Positions 7,575 to 15,502 of a DNA stretch of 64,000 nt are shown here, one piece after another. Position 1 is the stretch's first letter. Each line of letters starts with the position of its first letter. The stretch is from Synechococcus sp. LA31 (GTDB taxonomy: Bacteria > Cyanobacteriota > Cyanobacteriia > PCC-6307 > Cyanobiaceae). The position numbers and the translations under genes are program-made. The stretch covers positions 496,001 to 560,000 of the forward strand of contig NZ_CP075523.1 of the NCBI RefSeq assembly GCF_018502385.1, read 5' to 3'. Below the pieces are notes generated by a model. That model searched no databases. It was given only the letters and a program-made list of their open reading frames with translations, and was not told where the DNA came from.

Positions 7575-8264
7575 TCAGATGATTGTGATGTCGCTGCTGC
7601 TGATTAGGGGTGAAGACTCAAGAATGGCGAACAAGCCTCCCTTTTTGCCGAATCCTTTGCTGTCGTCGTTAGCATTGAAGTAAAGCTTGCCTGATGATTC
7701 ATTGTAAATGATGTCTGTATCCGTGCGCGCTGCTCGCTTGCTGCTGCGCTTGTTGGATGCAGTTGTGAAATCTAGCTCGCCAATTCCCTTGAATGCTTTC
7801 CGTGAAAGCTCCATGCCATCACCAGCTTCGCTGCTGAAGTTGGTGATGCGATCCACGCGTGCTTTTTTGCGACCACCACGGAAATACCTGCGCGAGTCAA
7901 AGCGATAGATTCGTCCAATCCTGGAGCTGCTCACACTGCAGTTGAAGTCATCGCTGCTTGCTCCCATCAGCTCAGCGCTCGGCTGGCCGAGCTGATTGGT
8001 CAGGCTCTCTTGGCTTTGAGTTGAGCTGTAGTTGTACATGGTGAATGTGTTCACCGATTGGTCGATGTTGGAGTTCACGTACACCTGGTTGTCATTGGAG
8101 GTGTTCGGTGAACTGTCTTGCTCTGGTGCCAAGCCAGTGATGGGATCAAGGGGTTCTTCTACTACAGGATCCAAGGTTTCAGTGGCAGCAGGCTCGATTA
8201 CAGCTGGATCAACAACTGCTGGATCAAGAACTGCTGGATCAAGAACCTGGGTGTCGTTAGCCAT
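7575..8264 (-). CDS. RTX-like secreted protein, probable type I secretion cargo
   Basis: A 229-residue protein without a signal peptide. Residues ~7-40 are imperfect DPAV(L/V/I) repeats, giving an acidic, extended N-terminus. Residues ~45-95 are Asn/Ser/Gln-rich. The C-terminal ~110 residues resemble the terminal domain of cyanobacterial RTX proteins: DRITNFSSEAGDGMELS, then IIYNESSGKLYFNAN and GGLFAILESSPLISSSDITII. The last residues (SSSDITII) fit an uncleaved type I secretion signal. Canonical GGxGxDxxx calcium repeats are absent. It is the last gene of the minus-strand operon after the C39 exporter and HlyD adaptor, which makes it their likely cargo. Composition looks more AT-rich than its neighbours, which hints at transfer. 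Confidence 0.7.
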   Translation of the reverse strand: MANDTQVLDPAVLDPAVVDPAVIEPAATETLDPVVEEPLDPITGLAPEQDSSPNTSNDNQVYVNSNIDQSVNTFTMYNYSSTQSQESLTNQLGQPSAELMGASSDDFNCSVSSSRIGRIYRFDSRRYFRGGRKKARVDRITNFSSEAGDGMELSRKAFKGIGELDFTTASNKRSSKRAARTDTDIIYNESSGKLYFNANDDSKGFGKKGGLFAILESSPLISSSDITII

Positions 8265-8360
8265 CCTAAAAGGTGTAGGGATGATTCACCAGTAGCCTAT
8301 TGATGATAGTGTTGATTGATCGGCGTAGAGATGCTCCATCTCCGCTGCATCTGTGTGTGT

Positions 8361-9581
8361 TCAGGCGCCTGTTGATAGGCGCAGCTTGGTGAGAATGAAG
8401 CCAAGAATGGTGGTTTGTCGTGTCACAATGTCGGCCTGCACATCCATGCCATGGCGCAACATGCACTGGCGGTTTCCGCTCCTGAGGGGTTTACTGTTTG
8501 GTTGTAGGGAAATCTGAAAGCCAGGTTGGACGTTGCCCTGGCCCGTAGCAGTAGCGATTGTGTCGGCGGAGATACTCAGCACCTTCGCTTTGAGCACACC
8601 GAATTCGGGATACGGACATCCAGCGATCCGCAGGTATGCAGGCTGACTGGCTTTGATATTCCCCACATCTGTGCTTGGTACCGTGAGCTTCACCTGCAGA
8701 TGTCCTTGATTGGGGGCAATCTGCGCTAACACCTCTCCACCGCGGATCACCTGTTGGGCGTGCCTGAGGTTGTTCACAATCACGGTGCCAGCTTTTGGTG
8801 CCTTGATCACGCTGTTGAGCAAGGCACGTTTTACCTCCTCCAGCCGAGCACGGGTTTGATCCACCTGCTTGAAGAGTTCCCTGCTGTCGCGCGAAGCCTG
8901 GTTAGATCCCTGGCCCAGCCGCGCTAGTTCTGCTGTGCCCCGTGCCTGCTGTTCGCGCAGTGCCTGCCGGGCTTTGGCTAGATCGTTGCGGGCCAAGATG
9001 GCCTGGGCCTGCTTTTCTTCAACCACTGTCATCGCCACGGCACCGCTTGAGAGCAGGCCTCTGTAGCGCTGCAGCTCTACCTCCCGGTAGCGCAGGGTGG
9101 AGGCTGCACTGTCGAGGTCCCGCCGGGCTGAATTGAGTTGTGCCTGGTTCAGCAGTCGCGTAGCTGCGGTTTGCTGCTCAACATCCAGAGTCTGGGCTTG
9201 GCTATCACGCTGCTGGGCCAGTGATTGGTTCAGCTCAGCTTCCAACTTGCGCCGTTCATTCTCCAAGCTGCGCCGATCCAGCTCCGCCAGTGGCTGCCCC
9301 TGTTTCACCTGTTGGTTCTCCTTCACCAACACCCTGGCGAGCACCCCATCCAGTTGGCTTTGCACGATTGTGTTCTCGCCCGCTGGCCGGATCACACCAC
9401 CGGCCCGCACGGTTTCCTGCCATGGCCACAGTGCAAGCGCCATCACGCTGGCGGCACCCACAGCCAATGCTCTCTGGCCAAGGGTTTTGCTCCAGCCACC
9501 TAATTCCGGGAGGAAATCGTCAGCCTGCAGGGGAGTGAGTAAAGCCGGGATCTGCTCGCTGCGGCGTTGGAGGTTGCTCAT
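8361..9581 (-). CDS. HlyD-family membrane fusion (adaptor) protein
   Basis: A 406-residue periplasmic adaptor of a type I secretion system. One membrane anchor is at ~40-55 (ALAVGAASVMALALWPW). A barrel-sandwich half-motif follows (RAGGVIRPAGENTIVQSQLDG), then a long Gln/Arg/Ala-rich coiled coil (~110-260). The second lipoyl half is SVIKAPKAGTVIVNN, and the beta-barrel ends in GMDVQADIVTRQTTILGFIL. It would bridge the inner-membrane exporter to an outer-membrane channel, which is not encoded here. The ATG at 9581 (MSNLQRRSEQ) is preferred to an upstream start because it lies 2 bases after the exporter stop. Confidence 0.88.
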   Translation of the reverse strand: MSNLQRRSEQIPALLTPLQADDFLPELGGWSKTLGQRALAVGAASVMALALWPWQETVRAGGVIRPAGENTIVQSQLDGVLARVLVKENQQVKQGQPLAELDRRSLENERRKLEAELNQSLAQQRDSQAQTLDVEQQTAATRLLNQAQLNSARRDLDSAASTLRYREVELQRYRGLLSSGAVAMTVVEEKQAQAILARNDLAKARQALREQQARGTAELARLGQGSNQASRDSRELFKQVDQTRARLEEVKRALLNSVIKAPKAGTVIVNNLRHAQQVIRGGEVLAQIAPNQGHLQVKLTVPSTDVGNIKASQPAYLRIAGCPYPEFGVLKAKVLSISADTIATATGQGNVQPGFQISLQPNSKPLRSGNRQCMLRHGMDVQADIVTRQTTILGFILTKLRLSTGA

Positions 9582-9583
9582 CG

Positions 9584-11809
9584 TCAGGCTGCCTTGAGAT
9601 AGGGGGAAACCATGGCGCTGTCGCGCAGAACAGTTGGGTTGTCCTGCTGTTTCACCTGTCCGCGTTCGATGTACACAATCCAATCGGCACGCAGGATCAC
9701 CGATGGGCGATGGCTCACCAAAATCGTGGTGCGTCCCTTGCGGTGATTGAGTAGGCGATTCATCAACCTCTGCTCCAGGACTGGATCGAGGGCTGAGGTC
9801 GACTCATCCATAATCAACACCGGTGGATCGTTGATCAGGGCGCGAGCAATCGCCAGGCGTTGTTTTTGACCGCCAGAGAGGTTGGCGCCGAATTCACCCA
9901 GTACCGTGCCGTAGCCATCGGGTAAGTCATGGATGAAGTCGTCGGCCATCGCCAGCTGGCACGCCTCTACCACCTGAGCGAAATCCACGCCCGGATGGGT
10001 GAAGGCGAAGTTGTCGAAGATGCTGCGATTGAAGAAGTGAGATTCCTGTGGCACCAGCACCACCTGCCGGCGCAGGCTGTCGAGATTGAGATCCCGTGAG
10101 CTGAAGCTGCCGTAGTGGATGCTGCCGTGCTCCAGGGGGTAAATGCCGGCGATCAGTTTGGTGATGCTGCTTTTGCCGCAGCCCGATTCGCCGATCAGCG
10201 CAGTGGTTAGCCCGCCAGGAATTTCCAGGGTGAAGCGATCGAGCAGGGCCCTGCGGCCGGGATAGTGCCAGCTGATGTCGTTACAGCGAATCGGTGCCTG
10301 CGAGCTGATGCCGGCATGATGTTTCTCGGCTTCATTGGCATTCTCTGGATCGCGCTCGAGCACTTCAGAGAGCCGCCGCAGCACCACACCGGAGGTGATC
10401 AGCTCCTGAGAGAGGCCACTGAGACCCGCCAGAAAACCGAGCACATTGGCCCCCATGCCATTGAAGGCCAGCAGTTGGCCGATGCTCAGTTGGCTATTGA
10501 TCACAAAGCTGCTGCCGTACCACAGCAAGGCAATCGAGGTGAGCCCACCCAGCAGGCTGGTGGCGGTGCTCTCGTTCAGTCGCAATTTTGTGGTGTCCCA
10601 GCTCAGCCGTGCCAGCCGCCCGAAATTGCGTTGGTATTCCTGCCAGGCCTGGGGTGTGGCCTCAGTGGTTTTGAGCACGGTGGCAGCGCGGAACACCTCC
10701 ACCAGATAGCCCTGGTTTTCAGACGAACCCACCAGCAGTTTCTTGATCTTCGATTGCACTGCCGGCAGGAAGCTCAGATTGCAGATCACAACCGCGGCGT
10801 AGCAGGCCACGGCTGCCAGAGTGAGCGGTGCGCTGTAGGTGAGCATCCAGATCAGTGAAATCGCAGCGATGCACAGTTGGCTGGGTAACCCGGTCACCAC
10901 ACCGGTGAGCAGGCCGTTGATGTGTTCGATATCACCGATGCGGCTCACCACCTCTCCACTGCGGTGGCTTTCGAAATAATTGATCGGTAGATGGAACAGG
11001 CGCTGGCCGTAGTGCATGATCATCTGCAGCTGCAGTTTCTGGCCGAAGTGCCCCACCATGTGGCCTTGCACCCAGCCCAGGCCATTGCGCAGTGCTGTGA
11101 GCAGCATGATGCCAATGGCCAAGCTGGTGAGCATGTGGTAATCCCCCCGCACCAGCACGTCGTCGGTGAGGATTTGCATCAGCACAGGCATGCTCAGGGC
11201 AAGCGTGCCGATCACAATGTTGAGCATCAGCACCTGCAGTAGCAGGCCCTTGAACGGTTTCACGAATTCCGCGAGCACCCACAGGCCTTTATTGGGCTCT
11301 CTCTCTTCCCTGTTGTTGAATCGAGCTGGATCAGGCTCTAATAACAGCACAACTCCGTTTTGCCAGTGCTGAAGAAAGCGATCCCGTGAGATTTCTCGAA
11401 TTCCAACAGCCGGATCAGCGATCACCAGCTTTTCCGCCTTGCGGCCGTGTAATACAACCCAATGGTTGCCATTCCAATGGCAGACCATCGGGAGGGGCAG
11501 GTCGTCCAGGTTGTCGATCAGTGATTCATCGGCCCGAGCTGCTCTTGCTTGTAGACCCAACTGCTCAGCGCCACGTTTCAGGCCAAGCAGTGTGGTGCCG
11601 TTGGCCATTGTGCCCACGCACTCACGCATCTGCCCCAGGCCGATCTTGCGGCCATGGTGCTCACAGATTGTGGCAACGCAGGCAGCACCACAATCTTCTT
11701 CATTGAACTGGCGTACGCAGGCATATTCCTTGCCCTGACCAGTAATGACTGCATGGACCTGGTGTTTGAAGGTTCGCCACGATGGAGCTTTGATGTGTGG
11801 GATTAGCAT
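9584..11809 (-). CDS. C39 peptidase-containing ABC exporter (PCAT)
   Basis: A 741-residue exporter with three domains. An N-terminal C39 leader peptidase (residues ~28-150) has Gln34, catalytic Cys40 in NEEDCGAAC, His116 in HWVVLHG and Asp132 in ADPA. A six-span transmembrane domain covers ~170-470. The ATPase has Walker A GESGCGKSS, signature LSGGQKQRLAIARA and Walker B VLIMDESTSALDP. Proteins of this type cut leaders after a double glycine and export the mature peptide. Two genes for proteins with such leaders lie directly upstream on the same strand. The intact triad argues for true processing rather than the degenerate C39-like domain of HlyB-type transporters. Confidence 0.93.
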   Translation of the reverse strand: MLIPHIKAPSWRTFKHQVHAVITGQGKEYACVRQFNEEDCGAACVATICEHHGRKIGLGQMRECVGTMANGTTLLGLKRGAEQLGLQARAARADESLIDNLDDLPLPMVCHWNGNHWVVLHGRKAEKLVIADPAVGIREISRDRFLQHWQNGVVLLLEPDPARFNNREEREPNKGLWVLAEFVKPFKGLLLQVLMLNIVIGTLALSMPVLMQILTDDVLVRGDYHMLTSLAIGIMLLTALRNGLGWVQGHMVGHFGQKLQLQMIMHYGQRLFHLPINYFESHRSGEVVSRIGDIEHINGLLTGVVTGLPSQLCIAAISLIWMLTYSAPLTLAAVACYAAVVICNLSFLPAVQSKIKKLLVGSSENQGYLVEVFRAATVLKTTEATPQAWQEYQRNFGRLARLSWDTTKLRLNESTATSLLGGLTSIALLWYGSSFVINSQLSIGQLLAFNGMGANVLGFLAGLSGLSQELITSGVVLRRLSEVLERDPENANEAEKHHAGISSQAPIRCNDISWHYPGRRALLDRFTLEIPGGLTTALIGESGCGKSSITKLIAGIYPLEHGSIHYGSFSSRDLNLDSLRRQVVLVPQESHFFNRSIFDNFAFTHPGVDFAQVVEACQLAMADDFIHDLPDGYGTVLGEFGANLSGGQKQRLAIARALINDPPVLIMDESTSALDPVLEQRLMNRLLNHRKGRTTILVSHRPSVILRADWIVYIERGQVKQQDNPTVLRDSAMVSPYLKAA

Positions 11810-11844
11810 GGGCTCGGCATCGCCGAACAGTAAGGGCTTAGAAA

Positions 11845-11865
11845 GGCTCTGGAGCAGCCAGAGCC
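11845..11865 (-). terminator. Stem-loop between peptide A and exporter gene
   Basis: A perfect 7-bp stem GGCTCTG/CAGAGCC with a 7-base loop. On the minus strand it is followed by TTTCTAAG, so the T-tract is short. It lies in the 92-base gap between the peptide gene at 11902-12126 and the exporter start at 11809. It may be a weak terminator or RNA-stabilising hairpin that lowers exporter expression relative to the peptides. Confidence 0.4.
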
Positions 11866-11901
11866 ATTGATGTCATCACCTTGAGGGTTCCTGAATGAAC
11901 C

Positions 11902-12126
11902 TCAACGCCTACGACGAGAACCAATCAATGTGGTCAGACTGTTCCAGAGGAATGCCCCATTGCCTTGGCCTACATTGGCGCTGCCTCCCAGAACTCCGAC
12001 TGCGGTCCCGGCATTGATCTGAGGGACAGCATTGACCAAGATGCTTGGGCTGATCTGGATGTTGGGTAAGGTGATGCCGAATCCCCCGCAAAGGCTTTCG
12101 GCTTCTAAGTCGCAGAGTGTATGCAT
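11902..12126 (-). CDS. Double-glycine leader peptide A (74 aa), predicted exporter substrate
   Basis: A 74-residue precursor. The leader is MHTLCDLEAESLCGG. Counted back from the cut it has Leu at -12, Glu at -8, Leu at -4 and Gly-Gly at -2/-1, which fits the LSxxELxxIxGG pattern read by C39 peptidases. The predicted mature part is 59 residues starting FGITLPNIQIS. It has a small-residue, Gly-rich centre (AGTAVGVLGGSANVGQGNG), a hydrophobic-aromatic stretch (AFLWNSLTTLIG) and a basic SRRRR end. There is one Cys at -3 and one at -11 in the leader and none in the mature part. No homologue is recognised. The leader plus the adjacent exporter support the call; activity is unknown. Confidence 0.7.
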   Translation of the reverse strand: MHTLCDLEAESLCGGFGITLPNIQISPSILVNAVPQINAGTAVGVLGGSANVGQGNGAFLWNSLTTLIGSRRRR

Positions 12127-12150
12127 GTTGAGAGTGGATAAATGCAGACT

Positions 12151-12175
12151 AAAAAAGGGCCGCGAATGGCGGCCC
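12151..12175 (-). terminator. Intrinsic terminator after peptide B
   Basis: On the minus strand the sequence is a 7-bp stem GGGCCGC/GCGGCCC with a 5-base loop CATTC followed directly by TTTTTT. It starts 17 bases past the stop of the peptide gene at 12193 and lies 24 bases before the start of the next peptide gene. It should end most transcripts of peptide B, leaving limited read-through into peptide A and the exporter unless a second promoter lies here. Confidence 0.82.
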
Positions 12176-12192
12176 AGTTTGTTGTTGATGCC

Positions 12193-12489
12193 TCAGAAGG
12201 CCAGGCTGAAGCCAAAGTTGTTCAGCGCCAGGAAGTTCTTCTGGATGTTGGTGGCTTCGGCTTCCACCTCGCTCTTGCCGCCGCCGCCGTTGCCCTTGCG
12301 GCCCCAGCCACTGTGGCCAGTGCCAGCACCAGCGAGGGCTCCAGATGCCCATGCAGAGCCCACATTCGACTGGCTGATCAGGTTGTTGATCTCCATTGAA
12401 GATGTGGTGCTGGTCAGGCTGGGGGCACGGCCCCACCCACCGGCGAGCTGTTCGGTTTGAACGTCGGAGAGCAGTTCAATCTTGGTCAT
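12193..12489 (-). CDS. Double-glycine leader peptide B (98 aa), predicted exporter substrate
   Basis: A 98-residue precursor starting at the ATG at 12489. The leader MTKIELLSDVQTEQLAGG has Leu -12, Ser -11, Leu -4 and Gly-Gly -2/-1, a close match to class II bacteriocin/microcin leaders. The predicted mature part of 80 residues begins WGRAPSLTSTTSS. It has a Gly/Ala/Ser-rich middle (SALAGAGTG-like, GRKGNGGGGKS), an acidic stretch (SEVEAEAT) and ends in aromatic-hydrophobic NFGFSLAF. No cysteines occur, so it is not an obvious lanthipeptide. A longer in-frame start upstream would add 19 residues before the leader and is unlikely. It is followed by its own terminator. Confidence 0.75.
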   Translation of the reverse strand: MTKIELLSDVQTEQLAGGWGRAPSLTSTTSSMEINNLISQSNVGSAWASGALAGAGTGHSGWGRKGNGGGGKSEVEAEATNIQKNFLALNNFGFSLAF

Positions 12490-12542
12490 GTGTTTGTTGT
12501 TGGGTTGATGATGGGCAGCGCCCAACCTTGTTGTAGCCCTCG

Positions 12543-13346
12543 TCAACCCTGAGGATGCTTGTTCATCATTTCTGCATCACTCTGGAGTTTTGTCGATTCA
12601 CAATCTCTTTCCTTTGGTTCCTGGGCTGGATTTTGGATGAAGTGGCGCTGCGGTTTGTTGCCGAAATGCGCTCTTGCATGCGCTAGCAACTCCTTTTCGC
12701 TACAGGCGGTGTCGTCAACACTGATCGTTTCAATTCGTTCGAGGGTGGCTGGATGGTGGCTTTCGATCTCCTTCAGGAGGATGTCTCGAAGATCGCTTTG
12801 GCCGTGGCCGTGCCCCAGAAGCAGAACCTGGTCTGCTTGCACAATCGCTTGCCTCAGTTGATAGAGATACGCGTAGTCGAGCGGTGCCCTTTGTCCGGCC
12901 ACGTCGCGGTCGTGGCGGTGGCTAAGACGTTGATGACTTGCCCATAGGCCATGGGGTTTCATGGTGGTGGCTTCGATCGCGTCGCCCTCAAGCCACCACA
13001 GACGCGCTCCGCGGTGATCAAGGTGGATCACGAGGCGTTTGGTTTGATCGTGATGGGCGTGGGGCTTTGGCGGTTCAGGATGCTCGGGTGTGATACCCGC
13101 GCGTTCAAGAAAACGCCTGAGGCGCAGGATGCCCTCTTCATCAAGGAATTGATGTTGCAAGCCGGGCGCTGCATGCAACATCAGCGTTTCGCCGCTGGTT
13201 AGACGGAGTTTGAGGCGGTGTTCAGACCCATGCTCCACCTGCGCATTCAAATGCAGCATAAGCGCTTCTACATCACGCATGCGCAAGTTGTGCTGGAGTG
13301 GATGGCTGAAGAGTGCCTCTAGTGTGTGGGCGTGCTGGTGTTTCAT
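12543..13346 (-). CDS. HicA-like plus eRF1-like domain protein, function unknown
   Basis: A 267-residue soluble protein. Residues ~8-90 (LEALFSHPLQHNLRMRDVEALM, HGSEHRLKLRL, RFLERAGITP) look like a HicA-type double-stranded-RNA-binding fold and keep a Gly-Ser-x-His motif. Residues ~105-240 (VIHLDHRGARLWW, VLLLGHGHGQSDLRDIL, VDDTACSEKELLAHARAHFG) resemble the bacterial eRF1 domain-2-like family often labelled translational machinery protein. The ~25-residue tail is charged and probably flexible. It starts at the ATG at 13346 and ends 53 bases before peptide B. A role in translation or ribosome hibernation is inference; a link to the peptide cluster is only positional. Confidence 0.55.
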   Translation of the reverse strand: MKHQHAHTLEALFSHPLQHNLRMRDVEALMLHLNAQVEHGSEHRLKLRLTSGETLMLHAAPGLQHQFLDEEGILRLRRFLERAGITPEHPEPPKPHAHHDQTKRLVIHLDHRGARLWWLEGDAIEATTMKPHGLWASHQRLSHRHDRDVAGQRAPLDYAYLYQLRQAIVQADQVLLLGHGHGQSDLRDILLKEIESHHPATLERIETISVDDTACSEKELLAHARAHFGNKPQRHFIQNPAQEPKERDCESTKLQSDAEMMNKHPQG

Positions 13347-13417
13347 CAGCGCTGTGCATAGAGTTCAATCAAACGCTACGGAGCTCCGCTCGCTTTGATG
13401 TTGGTTGGCATCGCGCT

Positions 13418-14437
13418 TCAACAGATGCGCGGTAATCGTTCACCCCGACCGATATCGAGCGGTCGAAGGATCCCCAAACTGTTGCGTAGAACTACTGGAT
13501 GGAGATTCCTCGCGTCCGTCCCAGCCTTCAACGTGCCTATCTTCGAAGCAGCTGCGTGTTGGCGCTGCAGCACTGTGAGAGTTCTATCCACCTCTGATGC
13601 TGGGCAGATCACCAGCATCCGCCCTTCATTGGCCATCGATAGCGGATCTAGGCCTAGTAGATTGCATGCACTGCGCACTTCCAACTGCACTGGAATTGCC
13701 TCTTCCTCAAGTTCGATCGTGCAGCCTGCTGCTCGGGCGATTTCATCTGCAGCACTGGTCAGGCCGCCCCGGGTGAGATCACGCAAGCAATGCAGCTCAA
13801 CTCCCTCATTGATCAACTCTTGCACCGTGGTGTGTAGCGGCGCCAGATCGCTCTCCATGGTGGAGCGAAATCCCAGTTCTTCTCGAGCGATCAGGATCGC
13901 TACGCCATGGCGGCCTAGATCACCGCTCACCAGCAGTGCGTCGCCCTCTCTTACCGCTGTGGGGTGGATCCAGAGCCCTCGCTCCACCGCTCCGATGCCA
14001 CTGGTGTTGATAAACAGACCATCGCCTTTACCGCGCTCCACCACCTTGGTGTCGCCGGTGATCACCTTCACGTTGCAGCGATCAGCCGCCGCTCGAATGG
14101 CTTGCACCACTCGCTCCAAGGTGGCCATTTCGAGCCCCTCCTCCAGGATCAGGCCAAGGCTGAGGGCCACAGGTATAGCTCCGGCCATCGCCAGATCATT
14201 CACGCTGCCGTACACCGCCAGCTCACCGATGTTCCCCCCTGGGAAGAACAGGGGCCGCACCACATAAGAGTCGGTGGTGAAGGCCAGCGTTTGCCCTGGG
14301 CTTGGCAGCAGCGCCGCGTCATGGAGCACCCCGTTGGCGGGTCCGAAGGCCGGCACCAGCAGCTCCTGGATCAGCTGTTGGCTCAGGCGGCCACCTCCGC
14401 CATGGGCCAGCTGGATGGTGGTGTCTGATGAACCCAT
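13418..14437 (-). CDS. hypE: Hydrogenase maturation protein HypE
   Basis: A 339-residue PurM-like ATPase that dehydrates the carbamoyl group on its own C-terminal cysteine to a thiocyanate, the CN donor for the NiFe hydrogenase active site. It begins with IQLAHGGGGRLSQQLIQELL and contains FTTDSYVV, GDTKVVERGKGDG and DLTRGGLTSAADEIAR, all HypE signatures. It ends PRIC, with the required terminal Cys. It works with HypF, HypC and HypD from the same run. It is the last gene of the hydrogenase gene block, 3 bases after hypD. Confidence 0.95.
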   Translation of the reverse strand: MGSSDTTIQLAHGGGGRLSQQLIQELLVPAFGPANGVLHDAALLPSPGQTLAFTTDSYVVRPLFFPGGNIGELAVYGSVNDLAMAGAIPVALSLGLILEEGLEMATLERVVQAIRAAADRCNVKVITGDTKVVERGKGDGLFINTSGIGAVERGLWIHPTAVREGDALLVSGDLGRHGVAILIAREELGFRSTMESDLAPLHTTVQELINEGVELHCLRDLTRGGLTSAADEIARAAGCTIELEEEAIPVQLEVRSACNLLGLDPLSMANEGRMLVICPASEVDRTLTVLQRQHAAASKIGTLKAGTDARNLHPVVLRNSLGILRPLDIGRGERLPRIC

Positions 14438-14440
14438 GGC

Positions 14441-15502
14441 TCAGCGCTGGTAGCGGTGATACGCCGCGCAGGCTCCCTCGCTTGACACCATCGGCGCTCC
14501 CAACGGTGAATCAGGAGTGCACAACGTGCCGTAGTTGGGGCACTGGTTTGGCCGCATCAAGCCCTGCAGCACGAGGCCGCTTGGGCAATCCGTCTCGGTT
14601 GTGACGTTGTGACAGGCGTTGTTCCTCTCGAGGGCGCCTTGCTCCAGGCGATCAAACGGTGGTCGCAGCCGGTATCCGCCTCCTTTGATCGCTCCAAGTC
14701 CCCGCCAGGTGGTGTCGATCGGCTCAAACACCCGTGCCAGCAGCGTTTGTGCTTCCCGGTTTCCCTCTGCCGCTACTGCCTTGGTGTAAGCGTTCTCCAG
14801 CCGCTTTTCTCCCCGCTCCAATTGCTGCACACACTGCAAAATTGCTTCGAGCAACTCCACTGCGCTGAAGCCGGTGATCACCACCGGCCGTTGATGGTGT
14901 CGCACCAGGGATTGCAGCTCTCCTGCGCCCATCACCGTGCACACATGTCCTGCAGCGAGCACCCCCTGCACAGCGCAGGCCGGATCGCCAAGCAGCTGAT
15001 CGAGCACCGGCGCCACCCGCACATGGGCAACCAGCAGCTGCAGATTATTGAGCCCCTCCGCTAAGGCCCGTTGAGCCAGCAGGGCCGTAGCCGGGGCGGT
15101 TGTTTCAAAGCCCACGGCGAAGAACACCACTTGCCGCTCGGGATGCCGCCGCGCCAGATCGAGCACATCGAGCGGCGCGTACACCACGCGCACATCGGTG
15201 CCGCTGGCCCGCAGGCTGAGCAGATCGCGCCCATTGCTGCCGGGCACCCGCAACATGTCTCCGTAGGAGCAGAGAGTCACCCCCGGCTGCTCGGCCAGGG
15301 TCAGCGCTCGATCGATCCGCTCGGTGGCGGTCACGCACACCGGACAGCCCGGCCCATGGATCAGGCTGATGGCTTCCGGCAGCAGTTGGTCGATGCCATG
15401 GCGCAGCAGGGCGTGGGTCTGGCCACCGCACACTTCCATCAAGGTCCAGGGCCGGCTCGTGATGCCGTGGATCTGATCAAGCAGGCCCTGTGCCGCACTC
15501 AT
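14441..15502 (-). CDS. hypD: Hydrogenase maturation protein HypD
   Basis: A 353-residue FeS protein that forms the Fe(CN)2CO scaffold with HypC. The motifs are MEVCGGQTHALLRHGI, IHGPGCPVCVT, VGFETTAPATA and the cysteine-rich C-terminal region with CHNVTTETDCPSGLV and PNQCPNYGTLCTP, which hold the 4Fe-4S cluster. Length fits the family. Its ATG at 15502 overlaps the stop of the upstream dihydroorotate-dehydrogenase-like gene by 4 bases (ATGA). Confidence 0.95.
   Translation of the reverse strand: MSAAQGLLDQIHGITSRPWTLMEVCGGQTHALLRHGIDQLLPEAISLIHGPGCPVCVTATERIDRALTLAEQPGVTLCSYGDMLRVPGSNGRDLLSLRASGTDVRVVYAPLDVLDLARRHPERQVVFFAVGFETTAPATALLAQRALAEGLNNLQLLVAHVRVAPVLDQLLGDPACAVQGVLAAGHVCTVMGAGELQSLVRHHQRPVVITGFSAVELLEAILQCVQQLERGEKRLENAYTKAVAAEGNREAQTLLARVFEPIDTTWRGLGAIKGGGYRLRPPFDRLEQGALERNNACHNVTTETDCPSGLVLQGLMRPNQCPNYGTLCTPDSPLGAPMVSSEGACAAYHRYQR

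Noticed and set aside
8190-8260. Short repeats in DNA (GGATCAA-ACTGCT-type units) considered as a CRISPR or tandem array
   Set aside because: They are in frame and encode the DPAV-type protein repeats of the RTX-like gene. No regular repeat-spacer spacing and no cas genes.
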